Below are positions 55,706-64,000 of a stretch of 64,000 nt of DNA, one piece after another (positions within the stretch are counted from its first letter, which is position 1; each line of letters opens with the position of its first letter). Under the pieces are notes generated by a model that did not search any database, had not been told where the DNA came from, and was given only the letters and a program-made list of their open reading frames with translations. The stretch spans positions 2,510,501 to 2,574,500 of the forward strand of contig NZ_CP040818.1 of NCBI RefSeq assembly GCF_005887635.2. Reading direction: 5' to 3'. This stretch comes from Paroceanicella profunda (GTDB taxonomy: Bacteria; Pseudomonadota; Alphaproteobacteria; Rhodobacterales; Rhodobacteraceae). A program made the position numbers and the translations under genes.

Positions 55706-55906
55706 ATGCCCAAGATGAAGACCAAGTCGAGCGCGAAGAAGCGCTTCAAGGTGACGGCGAACGGCCACATCAAGGTGGCCCAGGCCGGCAAGCGCCATGG
55801 CATGATCAAGCGCACCACGAAGTTCATCCGCAACGCACGCGGCACCACCGTGCTGTGCGACCAGGATGCAAAGATCGTCAAGGGCTTCCTGCCCTACGGC
55901 CGTTAA
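55706..55906 (+). CDS. rpmI: 50S ribosomal protein L35
   Basis: This 66-aa basic protein ([20 protein letters not shown]) is L35, of standard length. A GGAGACCGAA site precedes the ATG. It is followed 13 bp later by rplT, the conserved gene order. infC is not directly upstream. Confidence 0.98.
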   Translation: MPKMKTKSSAKKRFKVTANGHIKVAQAGKRHGMIKRTTKFIRNARGTTVLCDQDAKIVKGFLPYGR

Positions 55907-55918
55907 GGAGCGCGAGAG

Positions 55919-56281
55919 ATGGCACGAGTCAAACGCGGCGTTGTCACCCACGCCAACCACGCACGCATTCGCAAGGCAGCCAAGGGCTACTACGGCCGCC
56001 GCAAGAACGTCATCCGCGTCGCCAAGCAGGCCGTGGACAAGGCGCTCCAGTACCAGACCCGCGACCGCAAGACCCGCAAGCGCAACTTCCGCGCCCTGTG
56101 GATCCAGCGCATCAACGCGGCCGTCCGGGCGCATGACGAGCAGCTGACCTATTCGCGCTTCATCAACGGGCTCTCGAAGTCCGGTGTCGAAGTGGACCGC
56201 AAGGTGCTGGCGGACCTCGCCGTGCACGAGCCGGCGGCGTTCATCGCCATCGTCGAGAAGGCCAAGGCCGCCCTGGCCTGA
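55919..56281 (+). CDS. rplT: 50S ribosomal protein L20
   Basis: This 120-aa protein ([19 protein letters not shown], then [15 protein letters not shown]) is L20, an early 23S rRNA-binding assembly protein that in many bacteria also represses its own operon. GGAGCGCGAG precedes the ATG. A strong intrinsic terminator follows the stop. Confidence 0.98.
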   Translation: MARVKRGVVTHANHARIRKAAKGYYGRRKNVIRVAKQAVDKALQYQTRDRKTRKRNFRALWIQRINAAVRAHDEQLTYSRFINGLSKSGVEVDRKVLADLAVHEPAAFIAIVEKAKAALA

Positions 56282-56305
56282 GCCTTCCGCGGCACCCGAG
56301 ATGCG

Positions 56306-56340
56306 AAAGACCCCGGCAGGTGCTCCTGCCGGGGTCTTTT
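56306..56340 (+). terminator. Intrinsic terminator of rpmI-rplT
   Basis: A perfect 15-bp stem (AAAGACCCCGGCAGG / CCTGCCGGGGTCTTT) with a 4-nt loop ends in a T-run 25 bp after the rplT stop. The A/T symmetry means it can work in both directions. Confidence 0.92.
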
Positions 56341-56510
56341 CGATTCAACGGGTGGCTGTGCGGGTCAGGGAGCTTCGCAGGGCGCCGGGCAGGGGCGCGG
56401 GCGGGGCGTTGCGCCGAAGTCCGGGGGCAGGGGGGAGAGCCTCCCCACGCCCCCGGCCGGCATCCCTGCACGCCGGGGCGGTGCGGCCCGTGGCAGCGGG
56501 CCTGTCCGCC

Positions 56511-56669
56511 TCAGCGCCGGGCGATCACCCACACGGCATGCACGATGCCGGGGATGTAGCCCAGCAGGGTAAGCAGGATGTTGAGCCAGAACGCGCCGCC
56601 GATACCGACCTGCAGGAAGACGCCAAGCGGGGGAATGAGGATGGCGATCAGGATGCGGATAAGGTCCAA
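56511..56669 (-). CDS. YqaE/Pmp3-family small membrane protein
   Basis: This 52-aa hydrophobic protein has the full Pmp3/UPF0057 pattern: two membrane helices (IRILIAILIPPLGVFLQVG and FWLNILLTLLGYIPGIVHAV) joined by a short Gly-rich turn, ending WVIARR. Family members affect membrane potential and salt tolerance. The start is TTG at 56669 with GGAGG eight bases upstream; it gives exactly the family length. The frame is open further upstream, with no similarity. Confidence 0.9.
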   Translation of the reverse strand: MDLIRILIAILIPPLGVFLQVGIGGAFWLNILLTLLGYIPGIVHAVWVIARR

Positions 56670-56869
56670 GGGTCTGGCCTCCGTGTTCTTCAGCTGTTGC
56701 GTGTCAGGGCGTGTGTATTCATGTGAGCAACGCACGGGGCCGGCCCGAAGTTCCGGGGGCCGCACGGTGCCCGGTGCGTGACGGGGCTGTCGCCGGGGCG
56801 TCCGCGCCTTGTCATCCCCCCTCGCGCCGGCCTAGATAACCGCTCAGGTTTCCCAGAGGAGGGCCCGCC

Positions 56870-57910
56870 ATGCAGGGCACGAAAGCCGATCTGATGCGCG
56901 GGCTGTGGTATGTCGCGGCCCCCGGGACGGCGCTGAAACCCGGCAAGATGCTGGCCAAGACGCTCCTGAACGAGCCGGTGCTGATCTGCCGCAAGTCCGA
57001 CGGCGGGGTGTTCGCGCTGCGCGACGCCTGCCCGCACCGGGGCATCCCGCTGCGCTACGGCAGCTTCGACGGCACCACCGTGCAGTGCTGCTACCACGGC
57101 TGGCGGTTCGGCGAGGGCGGGGGCTGCACCGAGATCCCCTCGCTCGCCCCCGGCCAGCGCATGGACATCTCGAAGATCAACACCGGGGACTATCCCTGCG
57201 TGGAGCGCCAGGGGGTCATCTGGATCTTCTTCGGCGAGCGGGGGGAGACACCCTCCGGCCCGCCGCCGGCCTTCCCGCATTTCGACAAGGCGCCGGATGC
57301 GTTCGTCTCCATGCCCTTCGACTGCTCGGCCGACCACGCGGCCTTCGGGCTGATGGACCCCACCCATGCCGCCTTCGTGCACACCTCGTGGTGGTTCAAG
57401 AAGGACGCCGCCACGCTGAAGGCGAAGGAGAAGCACTTCGCCCCCTCCGAACTGGGCTGGTCGATGGTCCGCCACCAGGTGCCGGGCCGCAACATCGCCT
57501 ACCGGCCGCTGGGGCGGAAGGTGGAAACCCAGATCTCCTACATGCTGCCGGGCCTGCGCATCGAGGAGATCGCGGGGGAGACGCACCAGGTGGTCTCCGT
57601 CACCGCCATCACCCCGCTCACCGAGAGCACGACGGAGGTGATCCAGCTCATCTGGTGGTCCCTGCCCTGGATGCGGCCCTTCAAGCCGCTGCTGCGCCAC
57701 CTCGCGCGGGTGTTCATCGACCAGGACCGCGCCGTGGTGCAGAAGCAGAAGGAGGGGCTGGAGCACAACCCGCGCCTGATGCTGATCCCCGATGCCGACA
57801 CCCAGGCGAAATGGTGGATGCGCATGAAGGACGAATGGGTGGCCCACCGGCGCGACGACCGGGAGTTCCGCAACCCCATCCGCGAGACCGTGCTGCGCTG
57901 GCGGAGCTGA
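56870..57910 (+). CDS. Rieske non-haem iron oxygenase, alpha-subunit-like
   Basis: This 346-aa protein has an N-terminal Rieske 2Fe-2S domain (C54-x-H56 in CPHRG and C73-x2-H76 in CCYHGW) and a C-terminal catalytic domain with the mononuclear iron site region DHAAFGLMDPTHAAFVH. All cluster ligands and the two-His site are present. Such enzymes oxygenate or demethylate aromatic or steroid substrates with a separate reductase, which is not nearby. The start follows AGAGGAGGG. A REP-like element follows 16 bp after the stop. Confidence 0.92.
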   Translation: MQGTKADLMRGLWYVAAPGTALKPGKMLAKTLLNEPVLICRKSDGGVFALRDACPHRGIPLRYGSFDGTTVQCCYHGWRFGEGGGCTEIPSLAPGQRMDISKINTGDYPCVERQGVIWIFFGERGETPSGPPPAFPHFDKAPDAFVSMPFDCSADHAAFGLMDPTHAAFVHTSWWFKKDAATLKAKEKHFAPSELGWSMVRHQVPGRNIAYRPLGRKVETQISYMLPGLRIEEIAGETHQVVSVTAITPLTESTTEVIQLIWWSLPWMRPFKPLLRHLARVFIDQDRAVVQKQKEGLEHNPRLMLIPDADTQAKWWMRMKDEWVAHRRDDREFRNPIRETVLRWRS

Positions 57911-57925
57911 CACCCGCCGGGGGAA

Positions 57926-58003
57926 ATGCCCGCCCCGCCGAGGGGGCCGCGAGCTCCCGCAGCCCGGGCGGGCATCGCGAAGGCCCGCGGGCGGGCCTCC
58001 GCC
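57926..58003 (+). repeat. REP-like two-hairpin element, copy B
   Basis: This copy has the outer arm ATGCCCGCC / GGCGGGCAT, inner GAGGGGGC...GCTCCC side, the conserved GCAGC block, and the second stem with GCGAAGGCCC and GGGCCTCCGC. It is the most diverged of the plus-strand copies and lies 16 bp after the Rieske gene. Confidence 0.8.
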
Positions 58004-58230
58004 GGCGCACGCCGCCGGGGCGGCAGCTGTCGGGCGGTGCGGGCCGGCACCCGGCGATCCCTCGGGGCCGTGGACCTTCGGGGGAAGCTGTTCGGGCCTG
58101 CGCCCGCCGTGACCGGCTGCTGGCGCCGCGATGGTGCCCGGAGCGGGAAGGGACCGTCCGCGCGGTCGCCCGCCTTGCGCCCGGCCTGCCTGCGTGACGC
58201 CGCCGGGGCCCGCCCTGCGCGGTCGGGGCG

Positions 58231-59223
58231 TCAGGCGCGGCCGAGCGCGAGAACCGGGCCGTCGAGCAGGGCCATGAGATCCCCGAAGTAGCCACCTGAC
58301 CGGGCCGGCAGTGTCGGGTCGGAGGTGATGGCGGCCGCGAGGCCCGCTTCCGGATGCGCCGCGATGATCTGCCCGCCGTAGCCGCGCGCCAGCGTCCAGC
58401 CGCTGTCGGTGAGGAACCAGCCCAGCCCGTAGGCCATCCCCGACCAGGGCGACCGGGTGCGCGGGCTGCGCGAGGCGGAGATCCAGTCGCGCGGGAGCAC
58501 CTGCGTGCCGTCGCGCGCGCCGCCGTCGCGCATCATCAGCGCCACGCGCAGCATGGCCTCCGGGGTAAGGCCCATGTCGTTGCCGCCGAAGTAGAAGCCC
58601 TGCGGATCGCGGGTCCAGGAGGGGATGTCGATGCCCAGCGGCGCGCCGAGCCGCGCGCGGGCGAGGGCGAGCAGGCTCTGGCCGGAAACGGTGGCGAGGG
58701 CGGCGCCGAGCACATGCGTGCTGCCGGTGGAATAGATCATCCGCCCGCCATTGGGCGCAACGCGCGGCCGGGTCAGGGCATGGGCCACCCAGTTGCGGCT
58801 CGCGACCCAGGTGCCGTAGTTCGGCCCGGAGGTGCTCTCGAGCCCGGCGCGCAGGGTGACGAGATCGCCCATCGTGGTCTCGGCCACGCCCTCCGTGGCA
58901 TCGGGGGGGATGAGCGCGGGGGCGACCTCGGCGAGGGTGGCGTCGAGCCCGGAGAGCTCGCCACGGGCGATGGCGGCACCGAGCAGCAGGGCGACGAGGC
59001 TCTTCGAGCAGGACTTGATGTTGGCGGTGCGGTGCAGGCCCGGGCCACGGGGCGCCTCGGCAACCAGCGGCTCCGCCCCGCGGCGGACGAGGATGGCATG
59101 GAGCTGGGGCAGCGCACGGGCATCCGAGACGACGTCGGCGCCGCCCGCCCGGGCGGCGCGCGGCAAGGCGGGGGCGCAGAGCGCGGCGGCGGTCGAGGCG
59201 AGGAAGAGGCGACGGTTCGGCAA
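58231..59223 (-). CDS. Serine hydrolase, class C beta-lactamase family, Tat-exported
   Basis: This 330-aa protein has a twin-arginine signal (PNRRLFLASTAAALCAPA, cleavage near ARA-GG) and the beta-lactamase/esterase fold: the S-x-x-K motif as SCSK in NIKSCSKSLVAL, the Y-x-N equivalent as YSTGS, and the third motif region as GYGGQ. The family includes esterases, DD-peptidases and amidases as well as lactamases. The start is TTG at 59223 preceded by GGAGAA, which places the Tat motif at residue 3; no ATG or GTG fits. Substrate unknown. Confidence 0.88.
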   Translation of the reverse strand: MPNRRLFLASTAAALCAPALPRAARAGGADVVSDARALPQLHAILVRRGAEPLVAEAPRGPGLHRTANIKSCSKSLVALLLGAAIARGELSGLDATLAEVAPALIPPDATEGVAETTMGDLVTLRAGLESTSGPNYGTWVASRNWVAHALTRPRVAPNGGRMIYSTGSTHVLGAALATVSGQSLLALARARLGAPLGIDIPSWTRDPQGFYFGGNDMGLTPEAMLRVALMMRDGGARDGTQVLPRDWISASRSPRTRSPWSGMAYGLGWFLTDSGWTLARGYGGQIIAAHPEAGLAAAITSDPTLPARSGGYFGDLMALLDGPVLALGRA

Positions 59224-59550
59224 GGGGTTCTCCGGAGTGAACGCGGCGAAGGGGCAGTATGACAGCGATTGCGCGGCGGGTGTGCCCCGGTGATGGTCAC
59301 GGTCCGTCACGTCGGGGTGAGGTGGCCGGGTCGTGCCGGCCCGGGGGCGTGGGCGTAGCCGTCGCGGCGGGGAGGCGCCGGCGCCCGGGGCGGGCGGAGG
59401 AGAACACCCCCGCCGGGCATCGCGTGCGCGACGGCGATCGGAGCTTTCGCACCGCCGAGGGGCCGGCCGCACTCTACCGGCCGCATGCCCACCGCGCGAT
59501 CAGCGGTGCCCGGCGCCCGTGTTTTCGGGCCCGCGCGCCTGCCCGGTCTT

Positions 59551-59593
59551 GAATTCCGCCCCGCCTGTGATAGGCGGGAGCCGGACGGAATTC
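59551..59593 (+). promoter_or_regulatory. Nested hairpin in the pheS leader
   Basis: An outer pair GAATTCCG / CGGAATTC encloses an inner perfect 7-bp hairpin CCCGCCT-GTGAT-AGGCGGG. It ends 5 bp before the GAGGAGAGG ribosome-binding site of pheS. The 5'-leader position suggests control of initiation or mRNA stability. The rest of the 387-bp gap 59224-59610 shows nothing else recognised. Confidence 0.55.
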
Positions 59594-59610
59594 ACTGAGG
59601 AGAGGCGGGC

Positions 59611-60693
59611 ATGGACGGGCTCGACACCCTGCGCAGCCGGTATCTCGGCGCCATCGCCGAAGCGGCGGACGAAGCGACCCTGGAGGCCGTGCGCCTCGAG
59701 GCGCTCGGCAAGAAGGGCGAGGTCAGCCTGAAGATGCGCGAGTTGGGCCGCATGAGCCCGGAGGAACGGCAGAGCGCCGGCCCCGCACTCAACGCCCTGA
59801 AGGACGAGATCGCCTCGGCCATCGCCGGTGCCAGGGCCGGGCTGCAGGACGCGGCCCTGGCCGAGCGCCTGCGCGCCGAATGGCTCGACGTCACCCTGCC
59901 GCCGCGCCCCGCGCAGGCCGGCACCATCCACCCGATCTCCCAGGTGACGGAGGAAGTGGCGGCCATCTTCGGCGACCTGGGCTTCGGTGTGGCCGAGGGG
60001 CCGCAGATCGAGACCGACTGGTACAATTTCGACGCGCTCAACATCCGCCCCGAGCACCCGGCCCGGACCGAGATGGACACGTTCTACATGCACCGCGCCG
60101 AGGGCGACAACCGCCCGCCGCACGTGCTGCGCACCCATACCTCGCCGGTGCAGATCCGCTCCATGCAGCAGAACGGCGCGCCGATCCGCATCATCGCGCC
60201 CGGCCGGGTCTACCGCTCCGACTACGACCAGACGCATACGCCGATGTTCAACCAGGTCGAGGGGCTCGCCATCGACCGCGACATCTCCATGGCCAACCTG
60301 AAGTGGGTGCTGGAGGAGTTCTTCGCCGCCTTCTTCGAGGTGGACGGGGTGGAGACGCGCTTCCGCGCCTCGCACTTCCCCTTCACCGAACCCTCGGCGG
60401 AAGTGGACATCCGCTGCTCCTGGGCCGGTGGGCAGCTGCGCGTGGGCGAGGGGGACGACTGGCTGGAGGTGCTGGGCTCGGGCATGGTGCACCCGCATGT
60501 GCTGCGCTCCGGCGGCATCGACCCCGACCAGTGGCAGGGCTTCGCCTTCGGCATGGGGATCGACCGCATCGCGATGCTGAAATACGGCATCCCCGACCTG
60601 CGGGCCTTCTTCGACTCCGACCTGCGCTGGCTGCGCCACTACGGCTTCTCGGCGCTGCAGACGCCCACGCTCTACGCCGGTCTCGGCGCCTGA
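59611..60693 (+). CDS. pheS: Phenylalanyl-tRNA synthetase alpha subunit
   Basis: This 360-aa class II synthetase subunit charges tRNA-Phe with phenylalanine together with PheT. It has an N-terminal coiled-coil tRNA-binding arm, [37 protein letters not shown] (motif 2 region) and [14 protein letters not shown] (motif 3). Length is standard. pheT does not follow: a REP-like element and then an S/N-oxide reductase gene come next, so the usual pheS-pheT order is broken here. Confidence 0.97.
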   Translation: MDGLDTLRSRYLGAIAEAADEATLEAVRLEALGKKGEVSLKMRELGRMSPEERQSAGPALNALKDEIASAIAGARAGLQDAALAERLRAEWLDVTLPPRPAQAGTIHPISQVTEEVAAIFGDLGFGVAEGPQIETDWYNFDALNIRPEHPARTEMDTFYMHRAEGDNRPPHVLRTHTSPVQIRSMQQNGAPIRIIAPGRVYRSDYDQTHTPMFNQVEGLAIDRDISMANLKWVLEEFFAAFFEVDGVETRFRASHFPFTEPSAEVDIRCSWAGGQLRVGEGDDWLEVLGSGMVHPHVLRSGGIDPDQWQGFAFGMGIDRIAMLKYGIPDLRAFFDSDLRWLRHYGFSALQTPTLYAGLGA

Positions 60694-60707
60694 ATCGCAC
60701 CGGGGGA

Positions 60708-60783
60708 ATGCCCGCGGCGCCGAGGGGGCCTCGCGGCCCCCGCAGCTTCGCGGGCATGGCGAAGGCCCCTCAGGGCCTCCGCC
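60708..60783 (+). repeat. REP-like two-hairpin element, copy C
   Basis: Outer arm ATGCCCGCG / CGCGGGCAT, inner GAGGGGGCC / GGCCCCC with TCGC loop, conserved GCAGC, then a second stem GGCGAAGGCCC / GGGCCTCCGCC. It lies 15 bp after pheS. Confidence 0.85.
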
Positions 60784-60883
60784 GCGGCGGCCCCGACCGG
60801 GGTTGGGGCTTGCGTCCCGTCGCCGCACGGCTAGTCTCTCCCCGATGATGCCGGCGCGCCGCCGGACGCCGGAGGAGACTGAC

Positions 60884-63175
60884 ATGACGCGCTACACCTC
60901 GTCGCACTGGGGCCTCTACGAAGTGGAGGGCACCGAGGACGCCCCGCGTATCGTGCCCTTCCGCGGAGACCCCGACCCGTCCGAGATCGGCCTGCACCAG
61001 CTCGCGCCCGAGCTGAAGGCGGCGCGCATCCGCCGCCCGGCCGTGCGCCGCAGCTGGCTGGAGGGCGGCCCGGGCCATGCGCCGGAGCTGCGCGGCCGCG
61101 AGCCCTTCGTGGAGGTGAGCTGGGAGGAGGCGAGCCGCCTCGCCGCCGCCGAGGTGGCGCGCATCCGCGAGAGCCACGGCAACAAGGCGATCTTCGGCGG
61201 TTCCTACGGCTGGTCCTCGGCCGGGCGCTTCCACCATGCGCAGAGCCAGGTGCACCGCTTCCTCAACATCGCCGGCGGCTATGTGCGCAGCCGCGACAGC
61301 TACTCGCTGGCCGCGGCCCACGTGATCCTGCCGCATGTCGTGGACGACATGCACAGCCTGATGACCTACCACACGAGCTGGGACGTGCTGGCCGAAAATT
61401 GCACGCTCTTCGTGGCCTTCGGCGGCGTTCCGGCAAAGAACTCGCAGATCTCCGCCGGCGGCGTGGCGCGCCACAAGACCCGCGCCGGGCTGCGCGCGCT
61501 GGGAGAGGCGGGGGCGGAGGTGGTGAACATCTCGCCGGTCTCCGACAACCTGATCACCGACGGGCCGGTGCGCTGGGTGCAGATCCGCCCCGGCTCGGAC
61601 ACCGCGATGATGCTGGGCCTCGCGCATGTGCTGCAGTCCGAGGGGCTGCACGACACCGGTTTCCTCGCCAGCCATTGCACGGGCTGGGAGCGGTTCGAGG
61701 CCTATCTCACCGGTGAGAGCGACGGCACGCCGAAGACGGCGGACTGGGCGGCGGAACTCTGCGGCGTGCCGGCCGACGAGATCCGCGCGCTGGCGCGCAG
61801 GATGGCCTCCAGCCGCACGATGATCAACGTGGCCTGGGCGCTGCAGCGCTCCGACCGGGGCGAGCAGCCGTTCTGGATGACCATCACGCTTGCCGCCATG
61901 CTGGGGCAGATCGGCCTGCCCGGCGGCGGCTTCGCGGTGGGCTACGGCGCCGAGAACATGGTGGGCAGCAACGAGCTGGACCTGCGCGTGCCCTCGCTGC
62001 CGCAGGGGCAGAACGCGGTGGCGGAGTTCATCCCCGTGGCGCGCATCGCCGACATGCTGCTGAACCCCGGCGGCAGCTTCACCTACAACGGCGGCACCTA
62101 CACCTACCCGGACATCCGCCTCGTGTGGTGGGCGGGCGGCAACCCGTTTCACCACCATCAGGACCTCACCCGCCTGCAGCGCGCCTTCGAGAAGCCGGAG
62201 ACGATCGTCGTCAACGAGCAGTTCTGGACGGCGGCGGCCCGGCGCGCCGACATCGTGCTGCCGGCCACCACGGCGATGGAGCGCGACGACCTCGGCTTCG
62301 GCACGCTGGAAGGGCACTACGCCTACATGAAGGCCATCGTGCCCCCGGTGGGCGAGGCGCGCGACGATTACGAGATCTTCCGTGGCATTGCCCGGGAACT
62401 GGGCCTGGAGGAGGCCTTCACCGAGGGCCGCGAGGCGGAGGACTGGCTGCGCCATTTCCATGACCGGACCCGGCAGTCCTGGGCCGAGCACGGCATCGAG
62501 GTGCCGGATTACGAGACCTTCCGGGAGCAGGGGCTGGTGGACCTGGGGCCGAAGGCCCGTGCCCGGGTGATGCTGAAGGACTTCCGCGAGAACCCGGCCG
62601 CCCACCCGCTGCCCACGCCCTCCGGGCGCATCGAGATCTATTCCGAGCGGGTGGCCTCCTTCGGGCTGGCCGATTGCAAGGGCCACCCGAGCTGGTTCCC
62701 GCCGGAGGAATGGCTGGGCGCGGCGGCGGCGGCGCGCTTCCCGCTGCACCTCGTCTCCGACCAGCCCGAACGCCGGCTGCACTCGCAGCTTGACCCGAGC
62801 CCCTGGAGCCGGGCGAACAAGATCGGCGGCCGCGAGCCGGTGCTGATGCACCCCGAGGACGCCGCCGCGCGCGGCCTATCGGACGGCGACACGGTGGAAC
62901 TGTTCAACGACCGCGGCCGCTGCCTTGCGGGCCTGCGGGTGACGGAGACGGTGATGCGGGGCGTCGCCCGCCTCTCCACCGGCGGCTGGTACGACCCGGA
63001 TCCGGACAGCGGCACCGAGCGGCACGGCAACCCGAATGCGCTCACCGCCGACCGCCCGGCCTCCGGCCTCAGCCAGGGCTGCGCGGCCCACAGCTGCCTG
63101 ATCGACATCCGCCCCGCGACCCTGACCCCGGAGCCGCGCCCCTTCGTGCTGCCCGAGGGCGCGACCGGCGGCTGA
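60884..63175 (+). CDS. Molybdopterin-dependent S/N-oxide reductase, cytoplasmic (BisC-like)
   Basis: This 763-aa molybdoenzyme belongs to the DMSO/TMAO reductase group that binds Mo through Ser rather than Cys: the segment GGSYGWSSAGRFHHAQSQ contains the ligand Ser and is diagnostic. Other motifs are AFGGVPAKNSQIS, WTAAARRADIVLPATTAMERDD and the C-terminal LHSQLDPS. No Tat signal or 4Fe-4S cysteines are present, so it is cytoplasmic, like biotin sulfoxide reductase BisC. GGAGGAGACTGAC precedes the ATG at 60884. It would use the bis-MGD cofactor that MoaD/MoaE help to make. Confidence 0.92.
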   Translation: MTRYTSSHWGLYEVEGTEDAPRIVPFRGDPDPSEIGLHQLAPELKAARIRRPAVRRSWLEGGPGHAPELRGREPFVEVSWEEASRLAAAEVARIRESHGNKAIFGGSYGWSSAGRFHHAQSQVHRFLNIAGGYVRSRDSYSLAAAHVILPHVVDDMHSLMTYHTSWDVLAENCTLFVAFGGVPAKNSQISAGGVARHKTRAGLRALGEAGAEVVNISPVSDNLITDGPVRWVQIRPGSDTAMMLGLAHVLQSEGLHDTGFLASHCTGWERFEAYLTGESDGTPKTADWAAELCGVPADEIRALARRMASSRTMINVAWALQRSDRGEQPFWMTITLAAMLGQIGLPGGGFAVGYGAENMVGSNELDLRVPSLPQGQNAVAEFIPVARIADMLLNPGGSFTYNGGTYTYPDIRLVWWAGGNPFHHHQDLTRLQRAFEKPETIVVNEQFWTAAARRADIVLPATTAMERDDLGFGTLEGHYAYMKAIVPPVGEARDDYEIFRGIARELGLEEAFTEGREAEDWLRHFHDRTRQSWAEHGIEVPDYETFREQGLVDLGPKARARVMLKDFRENPAAHPLPTPSGRIEIYSERVASFGLADCKGHPSWFPPEEWLGAAAAARFPLHLVSDQPERRLHSQLDPSPWSRANKIGGREPVLMHPEDAAARGLSDGDTVELFNDRGRCLAGLRVTETVMRGVARLSTGGWYDPDPDSGTERHGNPNALTADRPASGLSQGCAAHSCLIDIRPATLTPEPRPFVLPEGATGG

Positions 63176-63182
63176 CCGCGAA

Positions 63183-63260
63183 ACGCCCGCCGCGCCGAGG
63201 AGGGCCTTCCGGCCCTCCGCAGCTTGGCGGGCGTGGCGAAGGCCTCTCCGGGCCTCCGCC
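63183..63260 (+). repeat. REP-like two-hairpin element, copy D
   Basis: Outer arm ACGCCCGCC / GGCGGGCGT, inner GAGGGCC / GGCCCTC side, conserved GCAGC, then GGCGAAGGCC / GGCCTCCGCC. It lies 8 bp after the BisC-like gene. Confidence 0.87.
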
Positions 63261-63458
63261 GGCGCGGGCGGTGAGCGGGGGCTCTGCCGTTGATCGGGTT
63301 CTCCTGCTGCGAGCGCGCAAAAGCGCATGCCCCGGGGCTGCATGCTCAGGGCGTGAAGATCGTTCTTCGGGGTCAGGTCGTTTCCGCACCCTCCGGGCCC
63401 GCGCTACCCCGGACATCTCGCCTCGGTCCCGGCATCCTGTGGCGACGGTGACGCGCAG
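63261..63458. other. Intergenic stretch, no gene seen
   Basis: About 200 bp between REP-like copies D and E with no supportable gene or site. Confidence 0.4.
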
Positions 63459-63532
63459 GGCGAAGGACCACCGGTCCTTTGCCACGCCTGCCGAGCTGCG
63501 GGGACCGGAGGTCCCCTCGGCGAGGCAGGCGT
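63459..63532 (-). repeat. REP-like two-hairpin element, copy E
   Basis: Read on the minus strand: ACGCCTGCC arm, GCCGAGGGGACC / GGTCCCC inner stem, GCAGC, GGCAGGCGT arm, then a second perfect hairpin (AAAGGACC / GGTCCTTCG region). It is in the orientation of pqqE, whose stop is 119 bp upstream on that strand. Confidence 0.82.
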
Positions 63533-63652
63533 CCCACCGGCAGGCGTCCCACCGGCAGGTGTCCCACCGGCAGGTGTCCCACCGGCAGGTGTCCCACCGG
63601 CAGGTGTCCCACCGGCAGGTGTCCCACCGGCAGGTGTCCCACCGGCAGGCGT
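63526..63652. repeat. 15-bp minisatellite (CAGGTGTCCCACCGG), eight copies
   Basis: Eight tandem 15-bp units run from 63526 to 63645, two with CAGGC and six with CAGGT, and a partial ninth ends at the pqqE stop. It fills the pqqE 3'-untranslated region up to REP-like element E, with which it shares the first CAGGCGT. Confidence 0.95.
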
Positions 63653-64000
63653 CAGGCGGGGTTGGTGCGATACACGAGGGAGGCGCCGGTTTGGGCGGCG
63701 TCGGCTTCCGCTTCGGCCACGAGGCGGGCGTGCAGGGGGGATTTCACGCAGACCGGGTCGGTCGCCGCGGGGTCTCCGGCGATGGCCATCGCCTGGCAGC
63801 GGCAGCCGCCGAAGTCGATGCCCTTGCGGTCGCAGGAGCGGCAGGGCTCCTGCATCCAGTCGAAGCCGCGGAAGGCGTTGAAGGCCGGGCCGTCGCGCCA
63901 TATCTCGCCGAGGTGCCGCGCGGGGGCACGCTCGAACGCCAGCCCGGGGATGGTGTGGGCGGCGTGGCAGGGCATTACCCGGCCGTCGGGCAGCACGTTC
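63652..64000 (-). CDS. pqqE: PQQ biosynthesis radical-SAM protein PqqE, C-terminal part
   Basis: The gene starts beyond the window; about 116 C-terminal residues are present. They contain the SPASM cysteines that bind auxiliary Fe-S clusters: [37 protein letters not shown] and [10 protein letters not shown]. PqqE links Glu and Tyr side chains of the PqqA peptide in PQQ synthesis. The stop is directly next to a 15-bp minisatellite, so repeat expansion touches the end of the gene. Confidence 0.93.
   Translation of the reverse strand, partial: NVLPDGRVMPCHAAHTIPGLAFERAPARHLGEIWRDGPAFNAFRGFDWMQEPCRSCDRKGIDFGGCRCQAMAIAGDPAATDPVCVKSPLHARLVAEAEADAAQTGASLVYRTNPA

Noticed and set aside
56320..56560. 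Plus-strand ORFs downstream of rplT
   Set aside because: They begin inside the intrinsic terminator stem and overlap the Pmp3-type gene on the other strand; no family match.
63373..63642. Repeat protein with GHLPV units in a minus-strand frame
   Set aside because: It is only the translation of the 15-bp minisatellite (a multiple of three, so every frame repeats) and lacks a ribosome-binding site.
63526..63645. Possible CRISPR array
   Set aside because: Units are 15 bp in direct tandem with no spacers, and no cas genes are nearby. The same applies to the 39-bp units at 3376-3687, which are coding.

Overview
The window is a very GC-rich stretch of an alphaproteobacterial chromosome. Gene content and order suggest a Rhodobacterales-type organism: pgsA-moaD-moaE, a 41-aa L36, DUF2125 and DUF1244 proteins, a P450/lauroyl-acyltransferase pair, a Rieske monooxygenase and PqqE. 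The species cannot be named from sequence alone. Most of it is chromosomal housekeeping and metabolism; no prophage, insertion sequence, integrase or CRISPR array was seen.

Layout. 1-1.0 kb: end of pgsA, then the molybdopterin synthase pair moaD/moaE. 1.3-7.7 kb (minus strand): an ECF sigma factor overlapping a membrane-anchored VWA protein, and a hybrid sensor kinase overlapping its OmpR-type response regulator. 7.9-16.5 kb (plus): a seven-gene block pairing a complete LIV-type ABC importer with two CoA ligases, probably uptake and CoA activation of a carboxylic acid. 17-19.3 kb: a secreted degenerate caspase-like protein, a small unknown ORF, then rpmJ and tRNA-Val on the minus strand. 19.7-22 kb: an N-formylglutamate amidohydrolase, a ParS/MbcA-RES toxin-antitoxin pair, and an AT-richer gap with a strong small-RNA candidate. 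22.1-27.3 kb (minus): dinB and two tandem ABC exporters. 27.7-31.5 kb: hemF, then pterin dehydratase, a COG3146 protein, a GDPD and a RidA protein. 31.6-34.8 kb: a type I secretion ABC/adaptor pair divergent from mlaA-mlaC (35.1-36.6 kb). 36.8-43.6 kb: a HI0933-type flavoprotein, DUF2125, glycerate kinase, P450 and acyltransferase. 44.5-46.5 kb: a DadA-like oxidase overlapping a sulfotransferase-like gene. 47.2-54 kb: a fused 5-oxoprolinase, a frameshifted GNAT gene, a TerB-DnaJ protein, DUF1244 and a second formylglutamate amidohydrolase. 54.1-64 kb: pyk, rpmI-rplT, a Pmp3-type protein, a Rieske oxygenase, a serine hydrolase, pheS, a cytoplasmic S/N-oxide reductase, and the end of pqqE.

The most unusual signals lie between or inside genes. 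A two-hairpin palindromic element occurs five times in the last 18 kb, always 3' of a gene and in that gene's orientation. Several intergenic gaps are filled with degenerate tandem repeats (about 80-130 bp units), including an exact-period triplication of the 3' end of the acyltransferase gene. Expanded Pro/Ala or 13-aa repeats lie inside the VWA protein and inside the receiver domain of the hybrid kinase. The small-RNA candidate at 21.8-21.9 kb combines a promoter, two UUCG-containing hairpins, an anti-Shine-Dalgarno segment and a U8 terminator.
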